In this document: piece by piece, positions 52,024 to 60,947 of the stretch
How positions within the stretch are numbered: the first letter of the stretch is position 1
How the letters are laid out: each line of letters opens with the position of its first letter
DNA from: Cellulomonas sp. HZM
GTDB lineage: Bacteria; Actinomycetota; Actinomycetes; Actinomycetales; Cellulomonadaceae
Assembly (NCBI RefSeq): GCF_000708885.1
Contig: NZ_JEOE01000005.1
Span: 62,001 to 126,000, forward strand
Reading direction: 5' to 3'
DNA: 64,000 bases
The notes under the pieces: generated by a model
Told to the model about the DNA's origin: nothing
Databases searched by the model: none
What the model saw: only the letters and a program-made list of their open reading frames with translations
Program-made: the position numbers and the translations under genes

Positions 52024-52168
52024 CGTGTCCTCCAACGGTCCGGTGCCGCACGCGGTGCGCGGCGGGACCCATCTCACTCCGGTCGGCCCCGTCGCGCATC
52101 CTGCGTGCCTCCCGCGTGCAGCCGGCCGTGGGGTTGTCGTCGCCCGGCGCGCGTGGCAGCGTCGCCGT

Positions 52169-53149
52169 GTGACCGACGAGGACGCACAGCTCCCCGCCCA
52201 GCAGGTTCCCGACGAGCAGCTTCCCGACGAGTGGGACCCCGACCAGCTCCCCGCCCAGCACGGCCGCACGTTCGTCGTGACCGGCGCCAACAGCGGCACC
52301 GGTTTCGAGGCCGCGCTCGCGCTCGCGGGGGCGGGTGCGCACGTGGTGCTCGCGGTGCGCGACGGGTTCAAGGGCCAGGCCGCGGCGGACCGGATCCGCG
52401 GGCAGCACCCCGACGCGTCCCTCGACGTGCGCCGGGTGGACCTCGCGTCGCTGCGCTCGGTGCGCGGCTTCGCGGCCGACCTCCTGCGCGAGGTCCCGCG
52501 CATCGACGTGCTCGTCAACAACGCCGGCGTGATGGCCCCGCCGCGCCGGTTCCAGACGGTCGACGGCTTCGAGCTGCAGCTGGGCACCAACTTCCTGGGC
52601 CCGTTCGCGCTCACCAACCTGCTGCTCCCACGGCTGCTCGAGTCGCCCGCGCCCCGCGTCGTCACCATGAGCTCGGGCGTCGCGCTGTGGGGTCGCATCC
52701 ACCACCAGGACCTGCAGTGGGTGCACGGCTACCGACCGCAGCGCGCGTACGCGCAGTCCAAGCTGGCCGACCTCTACCTCGCGCAGCACCTCGCGCGTGC
52801 GGCGGACGCCCGGGGGTGGGACCTGCGCAGCACCGCCGCGCACCCCGGGTTCGCGCGCACCAACCTGCAGACCGCGGGGGCCGCCCTGGGCCGCGACAAG
52901 CCGCGCCGCTCGCTGTTCACCGTGCTCCCGGTGCCCTCGCAGTCGGCGGCCGCAGGCGCGGAGCCGCTGCTGGCGGCGGCCACCGACCCGGCCGTGGCGA
53001 ACGGCGCCTACCTCGGCCCGGCCGGCCCCCTCGGCCTCGTCGGCCCGCCCGCCCCGGTCCACCTGACGCGCCGCATGCGTGACCCGCGCGCTGCGGCATG
53101 GCTGTGGCAGGAGTCCGAGCGCCTCACAGGCACCCACCTGCCCCACTGA
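52169..53149 (+). CDS. Short-chain dehydrogenase/reductase (retinol-dehydrogenase-like)
   Basis: A 326-residue NAD(P)-dependent oxidoreductase. An unusual 30-residue N-terminal extension carries three QLPA/QLPDE-like repeats. It is followed by TFVVTGANSGTGFEAALALA (cofactor motif at 38-45), VLVNNAGVMAPP, MSSGVALWG and the catalytic Tyr194-Lys198 (YAQSK). The layout fits the WWOX/retinol-dehydrogenase-like SDR group. The start is GTG 52169. It is divergent from the YCII gene across 145 bp. The substrate is unknown. Confidence 0.88.
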   Translation: MTDEDAQLPAQQVPDEQLPDEWDPDQLPAQHGRTFVVTGANSGTGFEAALALAGAGAHVVLAVRDGFKGQAAADRIRGQHPDASLDVRRVDLASLRSVRGFAADLLREVPRIDVLVNNAGVMAPPRRFQTVDGFELQLGTNFLGPFALTNLLLPRLLESPAPRVVTMSSGVALWGRIHHQDLQWVHGYRPQRAYAQSKLADLYLAQHLARAADARGWDLRSTAAHPGFARTNLQTAGAALGRDKPRRSLFTVLPVPSQSAAAGAEPLLAAATDPAVANGAYLGPAGPLGLVGPPAPVHLTRRMRDPRAAAWLWQESERLTGTHLPH

Positions 53150-53406
53150 CCGGGGTCGGCTCGCGCCCGCCGGCTCCGCGTGACTCGTCGGCGTCGACGA
53201 GAGCGCGCGTCCGGCCCGAGAGCGAGGGTTCTACGTTCGACTCTCGCGCCGAAGGCTCGCGCTCGCGGGTGCCCGGCGCCCGCCGGGCGGGAGCCGGGGG
53301 CGCGGGGAGGAATGGTGAAAGAACGGGTGGCGGCGGGCTCCGCAGTGGTTGAGTGGGGCAAGGTTCCGCGACGAGCGGCGGCCTCACCCCCCTCGAAGGA
53401 GAGCAG
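53150..53406. other. Intergenic gap between SDR and PBP genes
   Basis: 257 bp without a credible gene. It contains a perfect 8-bp stem palindrome gcccggcg/cgccgggc (53271-53288) and, just before the PBP start, the ribosome binding site AAGGAGAG. No clear promoter hexamers were found. Confidence 0.6.
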
Positions 53407-55356
53407 ATGTCGCGTGCCGTGCGCCGGGTCCCCGTCCTCGCGCTGACCGCCGGGCTGAGCGCTGCCGCGCTCGTCGCCGGGCTCGCGGGGTGCTCGCACG
53501 AGCCGCCCGGGCCGCAGGCCGAGGCGAAGGCGTTGGCCGCCGCGCTCTCGTCGGGCAGCTTCACGGCCGTGCACCTGACGGACGGCACGGCGGCGGCCGA
53601 CGAGCGGACGGCGGCGTTCGAGGCGCTCGGGAACCGGACGCCCGAGGTGAAGGTCGCGTCGGTCGTCGTCGACCCGGACGACGACACGGCCGCGACCGTG
53701 AAGCTCGACTGGTCGTGGGACATGGCGGCGCCCGACGACTGGACGTACACCGTCGTCGGCGCGATGCACCGCGAGAAGGACGAGTGGTCCACGGCGTGGA
53801 ACCCCGCGCTGCTCGCGCCGGACCTCACGGCCGACGAGAAGGTCGTCGTGCACCGGGTGCAGGGCGCGCGGGCCGACGTGCTGGGCGCGAACGACGTGCC
53901 GCTCGTGACCGAGCGCGCGGTGCAGCGCATCGGCATCGACAAGACCCACGTCGCCGCCGCGGACCAGCCGAAGGCCGCGAAGGCCCTGGCCACGGCGCTC
54001 GACATCGACTCGGCGGCCTACGTGAAGCGGGTCGCGGGTGCCGGGTCGAAGGCGTTCGTCGAGGCGATCGTCGTCCGCGACGGCGACAAGGCGTACGACG
54101 TCGCGAAGCTGACCGCGATCGACGGGGTGTCTGCGGTCGCCGACAAGATCCCGCTCGCGCCGACCCGGACGTTCGCGCGGCCGGTGCTCGGCACGGTGGG
54201 CGCTGCGACCGCGGAGATCGTCGAGAAGTCCGACGGGCAGGTCGCGGCCGGCGACACCACGGGCCTGTCCGGCCTGCAGCGGCAGTACGACGCGCAGCTG
54301 CGCGGGACGCCGGGCATGACCGTGGACGCGGTCGACGGCGACGGCGCGGAGCGGCAGCTGTTCGAGGTCGCCGCGACGGACGGGACGCCGCTGCGCACGA
54401 CGATCGACGAGACGCTCCAGACGATCGCGGAGGACACGCTCGCGAAGGTCGGTCCGGCGAGCGCGCTCGTCGCGATCCGGCCCTCGACCGGGGACGTGCT
54501 CGCGGTCGCGAGCGGTCCGGGCGGCAACGGGATGTCCACCGCGACGCTCGGCCAGTTCGCACCGGGCTCCACGTTCAAGGTGGTCTCGACGCTCGCGCTG
54601 CTGCGCACGGGCCTGTCCGCGGACTCGGGGGTCACCTGCCCGACGAGCATCACGGTCGACGGCCGCGAGTTCCGCAACTTCCCCGACTACCCGAGCGCGC
54701 ACACCGGCGACATCGACCTGCGCACCGCGTTCGCCAACTCGTGCAACACGGCGTTCATCGGCCAGCGGGACACCGTCTCGCAGGACGACGTGATCGCCGC
54801 CGCGGGGTCGCTCGGGCTCACCGGCTCGGGCCCGCTCGGCTTCGCGGCGTTCCTGGGGGCGGTCCCCTCGGACTCCAAGGGCACCGACCACGCGGCGACG
54901 ATGATCGGCCAGGCGCGCGTGCTCGCCTCGCCGCTCGGCATGGCGACGGTCGCGGCGTCGGTCGCGCACGGCGCGACGGTGGTGCCGCGGCTCGTCGTGC
55001 CCTCGTCGGACGCGACGCCCACGCCCACGGCCTCGCTGTCCGCGACCCCGGCGCCCACCGAGTCTGCGCGACCCGTGGTCGCCCTCACCGCCGACGAGGC
55101 GAAGGAGCTGCACGGCCTCATGCGCGGCGTCGTGACGTCGGGCGGCGCGACGTTCCTGCAGGACGTGCCCGGCGGGGAGGTCGCGGCGAAGACCGGCACC
55201 GCCCAGTTCGGCACGGGCGACGACCTGAAGAACCACGTGTGGATGATCGCGATCCAGGGCGACCTGGCCGTGGCGGTCTTCGTCGACGAGGGCGTCTACG
55301 GCTCGACGACGGCCGGCCCGCTCCTGGAGCGCTTCCTCACCAACATCCCCCGCTGA
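53407..55356 (+). CDS. Class B penicillin-binding protein (lipoprotein transpeptidase)
   Basis: A 649-residue envelope enzyme that cross-links peptidoglycan stem peptides. The N-terminus has a lipobox (AGLAGC) instead of a transmembrane anchor. A MecA_N/NTF2-like domain follows (about 40-150), then a PBP-dimer domain (about 160-330). The transpeptidase domain carries Ser388-x-x-Lys391 (GSTFK), Ser445-Cys-Asn (SCN) and Lys595-Thr-Gly (KTG). This layout resembles the PBP2a/PbpA-like actinobacterial lipoproteins, which tend to have low beta-lactam affinity (family knowledge). A TPTPTASLSATPAPTES linker is inserted before the KTG motif. The ATG at 53407 has AAGGAG upstream. Confidence 0.92.
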   Translation: MSRAVRRVPVLALTAGLSAAALVAGLAGCSHEPPGPQAEAKALAAALSSGSFTAVHLTDGTAAADERTAAFEALGNRTPEVKVASVVVDPDDDTAATVKLDWSWDMAAPDDWTYTVVGAMHREKDEWSTAWNPALLAPDLTADEKVVVHRVQGARADVLGANDVPLVTERAVQRIGIDKTHVAAADQPKAAKALATALDIDSAAYVKRVAGAGSKAFVEAIVVRDGDKAYDVAKLTAIDGVSAVADKIPLAPTRTFARPVLGTVGAATAEIVEKSDGQVAAGDTTGLSGLQRQYDAQLRGTPGMTVDAVDGDGAERQLFEVAATDGTPLRTTIDETLQTIAEDTLAKVGPASALVAIRPSTGDVLAVASGPGGNGMSTATLGQFAPGSTFKVVSTLALLRTGLSADSGVTCPTSITVDGREFRNFPDYPSAHTGDIDLRTAFANSCNTAFIGQRDTVSQDDVIAAAGSLGLTGSGPLGFAAFLGAVPSDSKGTDHAATMIGQARVLASPLGMATVAASVAHGATVVPRLVVPSSDATPTPTASLSATPAPTESARPVVALTADEAKELHGLMRGVVTSGGATFLQDVPGGEVAAKTGTAQFGTGDDLKNHVWMIAIQGDLAVAVFVDEGVYGSTTAGPLLERFLTNIPR

Positions 55357-55382
55357 CCCCGCACTCACCCACCTAGCGCCGA

Positions 55383-55452
55383 GCGAGCGCGCCAGTTTCG
55401 GACGAGAGACGAAGTCCAGACGCGCTCACTCGTCCGAAACTGGCGCACTCGC
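55383..55452. repeat. 70-bp palindromic element, family 1 copy 3
   Basis: Arms at 55383-55406 and 55429-55452 (23 of 24 pairs; the exception is G-U when read from the minus strand) and a 22-nt loop starting agacgaagtccaga. It is almost identical to 41083-41152. It lies between the converging PBP and GH87 genes, 27 bp after the PBP stop. Confidence 0.92.
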
Positions 55453-55480
55453 CGCCGACCCGGGCGAGCCGCAGACGCCG

Positions 55481-55518
55481 CACGGGCGGCCGGGTCCAGG
55501 TGGACCCGACCGCCCGTG
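55481..55518 (-). terminator. Hairpin terminator of the second GH87 gene
   Basis: A 17-bp stem with one mismatch (cacgggcggccgggtcc at 55481-55497, partner 55502-55518) and a 4-nt loop sits 13 bp past the GH87 stop. Together with the adjacent 70-bp palindrome it makes a double hairpin in this gap. Confidence 0.82.
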
Positions 55519-55531
55519 GGCGTGGACGACG

Positions 55532-58500
55532 TCAGTCGCGGTTGATCGTGAACGTCGACGTGGTGTTCTTGATGTCCTGGAAGTTGTTGGACAGCTTCAG
55601 GTTGTGGAAGGTCACCGAGCCGACGGCCGGGCCCTGGCCCGCCTCCGGCATCTCGTTGACCCAGATGCCGAACCCGGACTTCGCGTCCCAGGCGTCGCCG
55701 GACTTCTTGGCGCCGCTGATGGAGACGTTGGTGAAGACCGTGTCGGTGATGGGGTTCTGCGCGGTGGAGCCGACGTAGTTCGTCTGGAACATGATCCCGG
55801 AGTAGGTCGGGTCGACGATGTCGACGTTGCTCACCCGGATGCCCTGGAACTTCTTCGACGCCGAGAACACCCAGATCGCGGGGAACGTCTGGTTGCCCCA
55901 GAAGTGGCCGCCCGCGCGGACGATCGAGATGTTGTCGAACGTCGTCGGCGACGCGGACCCGAACTCGTCCATCGGGTACCCGAAGTCCAGCGAGCTGATC
56001 GTGATGCCCGAGTAGACCAGGGTGTCCGCGATGTAGATGTTCCGGAACGTGTTGCCGTAGCCGCCGTAGACCGCGAGGCCGGCCGCGCGCCACGTGAGCA
56101 GCGAGGTCAGGTTCTCGTAGACGTTGCCGGTCTGGCCCGAGCCGCCGTTGTCGGTGGCCGCGAACAGGGCGAACGAGTCGTCACCCGTGCCGCGTGCCTC
56201 GATGTTGGCGACCCGGTTGTTCGCGCTGCCGTTGGTCATGTTGATGCCGTCGGCGAACGTGTCCCGGATACGGGAGTTCGTGATGGTGCTGGAGTCCATG
56301 TTCGACGCCCAGAACATGCAGATCATGTGCTCGACCCAGAGGTCGTCGACCGTCATGCTCGCGACGTTCGTGAAGTCCAGCACCTTGCCGGGGCCGTCGA
56401 TGCGCGACGTGTAGTTGCCCCAGTAGGAGAAGCTGCGGAACTTCGAGCCGTTCGCCGACGCCTCGGCCCGGAAGCCGATGTCGGTGTTCTCCTGGTCGGT
56501 CGGTGCGAAGAACCGGGTGAACCACGGGCCGGCGCCGACGATGTCGACCGCCTTGCCGTACACCTGGAACTTGTTCGCGGTGGAGTAGTCACCCTGGGGC
56601 AGGTAGACGCCCTTGAGCTTGCCGGTGGTGTCCTGGCGGAACTTGTCGAGCGCGTCCTGCACCGCCTGGTGCGTGAAGCCGGTGGGCGTCACGTACGCGG
56701 ACGGGTCCGGGTTCGCCTTGGGCGTCGCCAGCTCGGTGTTGATGAAGTCGACCGTGACGGGCTGCGGGTTGGACGCCGTCTTCTGCAGACGGATCGTGGT
56801 GCCCGCCTCCAGGGTCGTGCCGAGCAGGGTGTTGGCCTCGTCGTAGATGTGCCGGGGGCCGCCCGCGCTCGGGCTGTTGCCCGGATTGGTCTCGTTCCCG
56901 TACAGCCACGCGAACTTCGAGGTGAGGTCGAGGCGCTTGAGGAACGTCCCGCCCGCGTAGATGTCGATCGACCCGCTCTGGCCCGTGCCCGCCGCGTTGT
57001 CCGGGATGGAGAACCGGGTGACGAGCGTGTTGGTCGACTTCTTGAGCGTCCACTCGACGTAGGAGCCGTTGGTGGACAGCGTCACCGCGCGGCGCCCGGA
57101 GGCCTCGCCCGCGAGGTCGCCGACCGTGCGGTTGGGCGAGAGCACGGTCGCACCGCCGCCCGTCCGGCCGTCCTCGGCCTCGTAGGCGTCGTACGGCATG
57201 GAGGCGCCGCGGCCGACGAAGATCCCGCCGGACGTGGTGTTGTTGCCCTGCTTGCCGGCGACCTCCGTGGAGTCGGCCGCGACGGCGGACGTGACGGTGT
57301 AGTTCCCGTCGGCCGCCGTCCACGTGCCGAGCGTGACCTGCGCGCTCGTCGCGCCGGCCGCGATCGCGCCGCTCACCGAGCCGGTGAACGTCTTGACCGT
57401 CGCGCCCGACGAGTCCTTGAGCGTGACCGTGATGCCGTGCGAGCCCGACGACGTGGCGATGTTGCCCGCGTTGGTGATCGCGCCGGTGAACGTGACGGTC
57501 GCGCCGGCCGCCGGCGTCGACGGCGACCAGCTCACCGCGGGCACCAGGTCGGAGCTCGGCACCGCCGAGACGGCCAGCTTCGTCGGGCTCGCGTAGGAGT
57601 TGTTCGCCTCGTTCTGCTCGACGACGGTGTTGTCCGGGTCAGCCGTCGCGCCGATCGTGTAGCTGCCTGCGGCGAGCGCACCGATCGCCTTGGTGACGGT
57701 CGTCTGGCCGCCGGCCGCGATCGCGCCGACGTTCGCCGTGCCGACCGCGTTGCCGTCGACCGTGAACGCGACGGTCGTGGCCGCCGAGGCGAGCGTGCCG
57801 ACGTTCTTCACGGTCGCGCTCAGCGTGATCGTGTCCGACTCCACCGGGCTCGACGGAGACGCCGTGACGGCGCTGACCGTGAGGTCCGGGTTGGGCGCGG
57901 GCGTGCCGATCGCCTCGAGCTCGGCGACCTGCCCGTTGCCCGAGCCGCTGTTCGCGGTGAAGCTCAGGCGCACGTCGCTGGCCGTCGCGCTCACCGGGAT
58001 GCTCACCGCGTTGCCCGAGCCCGGCGCGAACGAGTACGTCGCGGACGACTTGATGGTCGACCACGAGCCGCTGCCCGTCTTCGCCTCGATCGAGAACGTC
58101 TGCGTGCGCGCGCCCCACGCCGAGTCGGGGTTGAGCTTGACGTTCACGCCCGTGACCGTGCTGGTCGAGGACAGGTTCACGGCGAGCGTGCTCGGGTACT
58201 GGCCGCCCGCGCCCTCCCAGTAGGTGGTGCGGTCGCCGTCGACCGCGTTGGCCGCGACGTAGGTCCACTCGGTCGACGAGGCCGTCGCCGGGCGGTTCAG
58301 CGCGAGGTTCTGGCCGGTCGGCGTGGTGCCGTTCGTGACCGTGAACGATCCGCTCGCCGAGTTGTTGGACTCGTTCGACTCGTCGATCGCGTTGGTCGGG
58401 TCGACGACCGCGGAGGTCGTGTACGTGCCGACGGCCTTGGTGCCGATGCTCGTCGAGACCGTCGTGCTCGCGCCCGCGGCCAGCGCCGGGACGGCGACCG

Positions 58501-59626
58501 TGGCGACGGCGGTGCCGCCCACGGACAGCTGCACGCTCGTGGCCGCGGCGGCGCCGTCACCGACGTTCTTCACCGTGGCGGCCAGCGTGATGGTGTCGCT
58601 CGTCGTCGGGCCAGCCGGCGTCGTCGTCACGGACTGCACCGTGAGGTCCGGCTTCGCGACGGGGTTCGTCGTCGGCGAGCCCCACACCTGCAGCTCGGCG
58701 ACCTGCCCGTTGCCCGCCCCGGTGTTCGCCGTGAACACGAGCCGGACGTCCGTGACGGTCGACGTCAGCGGGATCGTGACGAGGTTGCCCGACGACGGGC
58801 TGAACGCGTACGCCGCGGACGCCTTGATCGTCGACCACGCGCCGCTGCCGCTCTTGCCCTCGACGGAGAACGTCTGCGTGCGGTTCCCCCATGCCGAGTC
58901 CGGGTTGAGCTTCACGATGACGCCCGTGAGCGTGCTCGACGCCGCGAGGTTCACCGCGAGGTTGCTCGGGTACTGCCCGCTGGCGCCCTCCCAGTACGTG
59001 GAGGTGCTGCCGTCGACGGCGTTGCCCGCCGCGTAGGACTGCGTGTACGACGACGCCGTCGCCGGGCGGCCCTGCGAGAGGTTGCTGCCCGTGGGGGCGG
59101 GCGTCGTCGGGGTCGTCGGAGCCTGGCCGAGCACCTCGAGCTCCGAGAGCTGGGCGGCCGGCCAGCCGGTGTTCGCCGCGAACTGCAGGCGCACGTAGCG
59201 CACGGAGGAGTCGGTGACGTCCACCGGCACGTTGTTGCTCGAGCCGTCGAACGCGTACGAGGCCTGCGACTTGATCGTCGTGAACGTGCTGCCGTCCGTG
59301 GATCCCTGGACCGTGATGGTCTCGTTGCGGGCGCCCCAGCCGGCGGGCAGCTTGAGGTTGAGGTCGGTCACGGTCGACGCGGCACCGAGGTCCACCTGGA
59401 CCCACTGCGGGAACGCGTTGTTGTTCGACTCCCAGTAGCTGCTCTGGCTGCCGTCGGTCACGTTGCCCGACACGTAGGGGGAGTTGCTGCTGCTCGACGT
59501 GGTGGCCTTGCCGGCGGCGAGGTTGGTGGTCACGGCCTGCGCGCTCTGCAGCGCGACGAGCCCGAGGGGTACGACGAGCGCGACGGACGCCGTGGCGACG
59601 GTCGCTCTCCTGAGGGTGGTTCGCAT
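55532..59626 (-). CDS. Secreted GH87-type alpha-1,3-glucanase/mycodextranase, complete
   Basis: A 1,364-residue exported enzyme. A signal peptide ending near QSAQAVTT is followed by three discoidin domains (SYWESNNN, TYWEGASGQ and TYWEGAGGQ signatures), interspersed with three CARDB-like domains (PDLTVQSVTTTPAGP, PDLTVSAVTASPSSP, SSDLVPAVSWSPS). A CBM6/35-like module starts at YDAYEAEDGR. The C-terminal approximately 390 residues form a parallel beta-helix containing Asp1126 (ADGI) and Asp1149-Asp1150 (GDD), matching the spacing of the essential GH87 acids. The ATG at 59626 has AAGGA upstream. It is the paralogue of the truncated gene at 2-3934, differing in module count. It likely hydrolyses alpha-1,3-glucan. 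Confidence 0.82.
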   Translation of the reverse strand: MRTTLRRATVATASVALVVPLGLVALQSAQAVTTNLAAGKATTSSSSNSPYVSGNVTDGSQSSYWESNNNAFPQWVQVDLGAASTVTDLNLKLPAGWGARNETITVQGSTDGSTFTTIKSQASYAFDGSSNNVPVDVTDSSVRYVRLQFAANTGWPAAQLSELEVLGQAPTTPTTPAPTGSNLSQGRPATASSYTQSYAAGNAVDGSTSTYWEGASGQYPSNLAVNLAASSTLTGVIVKLNPDSAWGNRTQTFSVEGKSGSGAWSTIKASAAYAFSPSSGNLVTIPLTSTVTDVRLVFTANTGAGNGQVAELQVWGSPTTNPVAKPDLTVQSVTTTPAGPTTSDTITLAATVKNVGDGAAAATSVQLSVGGTAVATVAVPALAAGASTTVSTSIGTKAVGTYTTSAVVDPTNAIDESNESNNSASGSFTVTNGTTPTGQNLALNRPATASSTEWTYVAANAVDGDRTTYWEGAGGQYPSTLAVNLSSTSTVTGVNVKLNPDSAWGARTQTFSIEAKTGSGSWSTIKSSATYSFAPGSGNAVSIPVSATASDVRLSFTANSGSGNGQVAELEAIGTPAPNPDLTVSAVTASPSSPVESDTITLSATVKNVGTLASAATTVAFTVDGNAVGTANVGAIAAGGQTTVTKAIGALAAGSYTIGATADPDNTVVEQNEANNSYASPTKLAVSAVPSSDLVPAVSWSPSTPAAGATVTFTGAITNAGNIATSSGSHGITVTLKDSSGATVKTFTGSVSGAIAAGATSAQVTLGTWTAADGNYTVTSAVAADSTEVAGKQGNNTTSGGIFVGRGASMPYDAYEAEDGRTGGGATVLSPNRTVGDLAGEASGRRAVTLSTNGSYVEWTLKKSTNTLVTRFSIPDNAAGTGQSGSIDIYAGGTFLKRLDLTSKFAWLYGNETNPGNSPSAGGPRHIYDEANTLLGTTLEAGTTIRLQKTASNPQPVTVDFINTELATPKANPDPSAYVTPTGFTHQAVQDALDKFRQDTTGKLKGVYLPQGDYSTANKFQVYGKAVDIVGAGPWFTRFFAPTDQENTDIGFRAEASANGSKFRSFSYWGNYTSRIDGPGKVLDFTNVASMTVDDLWVEHMICMFWASNMDSSTITNSRIRDTFADGINMTNGSANNRVANIEARGTGDDSFALFAATDNGGSGQTGNVYENLTSLLTWRAAGLAVYGGYGNTFRNIYIADTLVYSGITISSLDFGYPMDEFGSASPTTFDNISIVRAGGHFWGNQTFPAIWVFSASKKFQGIRVSNVDIVDPTYSGIMFQTNYVGSTAQNPITDTVFTNVSISGAKKSGDAWDAKSGFGIWVNEMPEAGQGPAVGSVTFHNLKLSNNFQDIKNTTSTFTINRD

Positions 59627-60084
59627 GGGTCGTCCTTGATCTCCCGCGCGTGCGCGGGGTGGGCCGGTCCGGCGGTGCTGCAGTCGTGCGCGGCGCGTCG
59701 GGTCGCAGCGGTGCGACGGGGCGGGCCTGGTGCCGGGACGGCGGGCGGTCGTTCGACGGGTGGTGCCGTGGGCTGACGCGCCGCCGCCGGTCGAGGGGTC
59801 TGACCGGCGTGTCCGCGACGTGGTGCCGCCTCGGAGGGACGCAATGACCGGCGCGTGCTCACGCCGACCGTGACATGCGCGAGTTGCCAGACGTGCACAA
59901 CTTTGTGCGACCGATCTGTCAACTTCTTGCGTGTCGTAGTGCCAGACCCTACGAATCGAATCGGGACGCGTCAAGACGAACCGGGACACCGCACGCGCGG
60001 GTCGGAACTGGCTCGCCTGACGAGCCGATTCCCACCCGCTCCGGCCGGGGAGTGAGAGGCCGAACGAGGAGCGGGGAGCAGGGG
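59627..60084. other. 458-bp divergent intergenic region with palindrome
   Basis: There is no credible gene. On the minus strand, TTGACA (59922-59917) is a good -35 element for the GH87 gene, but the matching -10 is weak. A 14-bp palindrome gcacaactttgtgc (59895-59908) overlaps the spacer and would be placed to block that promoter. The leader of about 270 bp to the GH87 start shows no riboswitch I recognise. Confidence 0.6.
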
Positions 60085-60690
60085 GTGGCCTACTCTCTGG
60101 GCGTGAGCATCCGAAGCGCCGTCGCCCGCGGCTACTGGCGGCTGAGCCGCTGGCGGCTCGAGACCGAGCGCGTGCCGTCCGACGGCGCCGGCATCCTCAT
60201 CGGCGCACCGCACACCTCCAACTGGGACTTCGTGCTGATGCTGGCGATCGCCGGCGAGGCCGACCTGCCGATCCGCTGGCTCGGCAAGCACACGCTGTTC
60301 AAGAAGCCCTTCGGGCCGCTGATGCGCGCGCTGGGCGGCATCCCCGTGGACCGCCGCGACCCCGCGGGCCTGGTCGATGAGTTGACCGAGCGGCTGCGCA
60401 CCGGATCCGGCTTCTACCTCGTCGTGACGCCCGAGGGCACGCGCAGCGGTGACGGCTGGAAGTCCGGCTTCTACCGGATCGCGCGCGCGACCGACCTGCC
60501 CGTGACGCTGGGCTACGTGGACCGGACGACGATGACCACGGGCCTCGGCCCGACGATCCGGCTGACCGGCGACGTGGGCGCCGACATGGACGTCGTGCGC
60601 GCCTTCTATGCCGACAAGGCGGGCCTCGTGCCCGCGCGTCGGACCGAGCCGCGCCTGCGAGAGGAGCACCGCGGCGACACCGCGGGCTGA
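60085..60690 (+). CDS. 1-acyl-sn-glycerol-3-phosphate acyltransferase-like protein
   Basis: A 201-residue PlsC-type acyltransferase. The catalytic HTSNWD box holds His43 and Asp48, and a glycerol-phosphate-binding-like block reads PEGTRSGDGWKSGFYRIA. IRWLGKHTLFKKPFGPLMRALGGIPVDR is the usual motif II region. It is shorter than housekeeping PlsC and lacks a clear membrane anchor. The GTG at 60085 is preferred because GGGGAG stands 6 bp upstream; the GTG at 60103 is possible. It is divergent from the GH87 gene. Confidence 0.82.
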   Translation: MAYSLGVSIRSAVARGYWRLSRWRLETERVPSDGAGILIGAPHTSNWDFVLMLAIAGEADLPIRWLGKHTLFKKPFGPLMRALGGIPVDRRDPAGLVDELTERLRTGSGFYLVVTPEGTRSGDGWKSGFYRIARATDLPVTLGYVDRTTMTTGLGPTIRLTGDVGADMDVVRAFYADKAGLVPARRTEPRLREEHRGDTAG

Positions 60691-60764
60691 TCCCCCGTTC
60701 GGGGTGCGGGTCACCAGAGGTCGACGTAGGGTCAAGGCACCGTCAAGCCGCAGGGAGGTGCCGC

Positions 60765-60935
60765 ATGGGTCTCGACGACAAGATCCGCAACACGGCCGAG
60801 GAAGCCAAGGGCAAGATCAAGGAGGCCGCCGGCAAGGCGACCGACGACGAGAAGCTCGAGGCCGAGGGCAAGGGTGACCAGGCGAAGGCCGACGTGAAGC
60901 AGGCGGGCGAGAAGGTCAAGGACGCGTTCAGCTGA
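60765..60935 (+). CDS. CsbD family stress protein
   Basis: A 56-residue, highly charged, Lys/Glu/Ala-rich protein with the CsbD pattern DKIRNTAEEAKGKIKEAAGKATDDEKLEAEGK and no hydrophobic core. The start ATG follows GGGAGG at 60752. CsbD proteins are general-stress proteins of unknown mechanism, predicted to be mostly disordered or a loose helical bundle. It is followed by two hairpins. Confidence 0.92.
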   Translation: MGLDDKIRNTAEEAKGKIKEAAGKATDDEKLEAEGKGDQAKADVKQAGEKVKDAFS

Positions 60936-60947
60936 CATCCCACGGGT

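Noticed and set aside
53271-53288. Perfect 8-bp palindrome in the PBP leader as a terminator or operator
   Set aside because: Too short and GC-only; such dyads are expected by chance at this composition. It is mentioned only as part of the gap description.
55604-59776. A plus-strand open frame of about 1,390 codons opposite the GH87 gene
   Set aside because: It has an Arg/Val/Asp-biased composition with no domain, while the minus strand encodes a clear multidomain enzyme.
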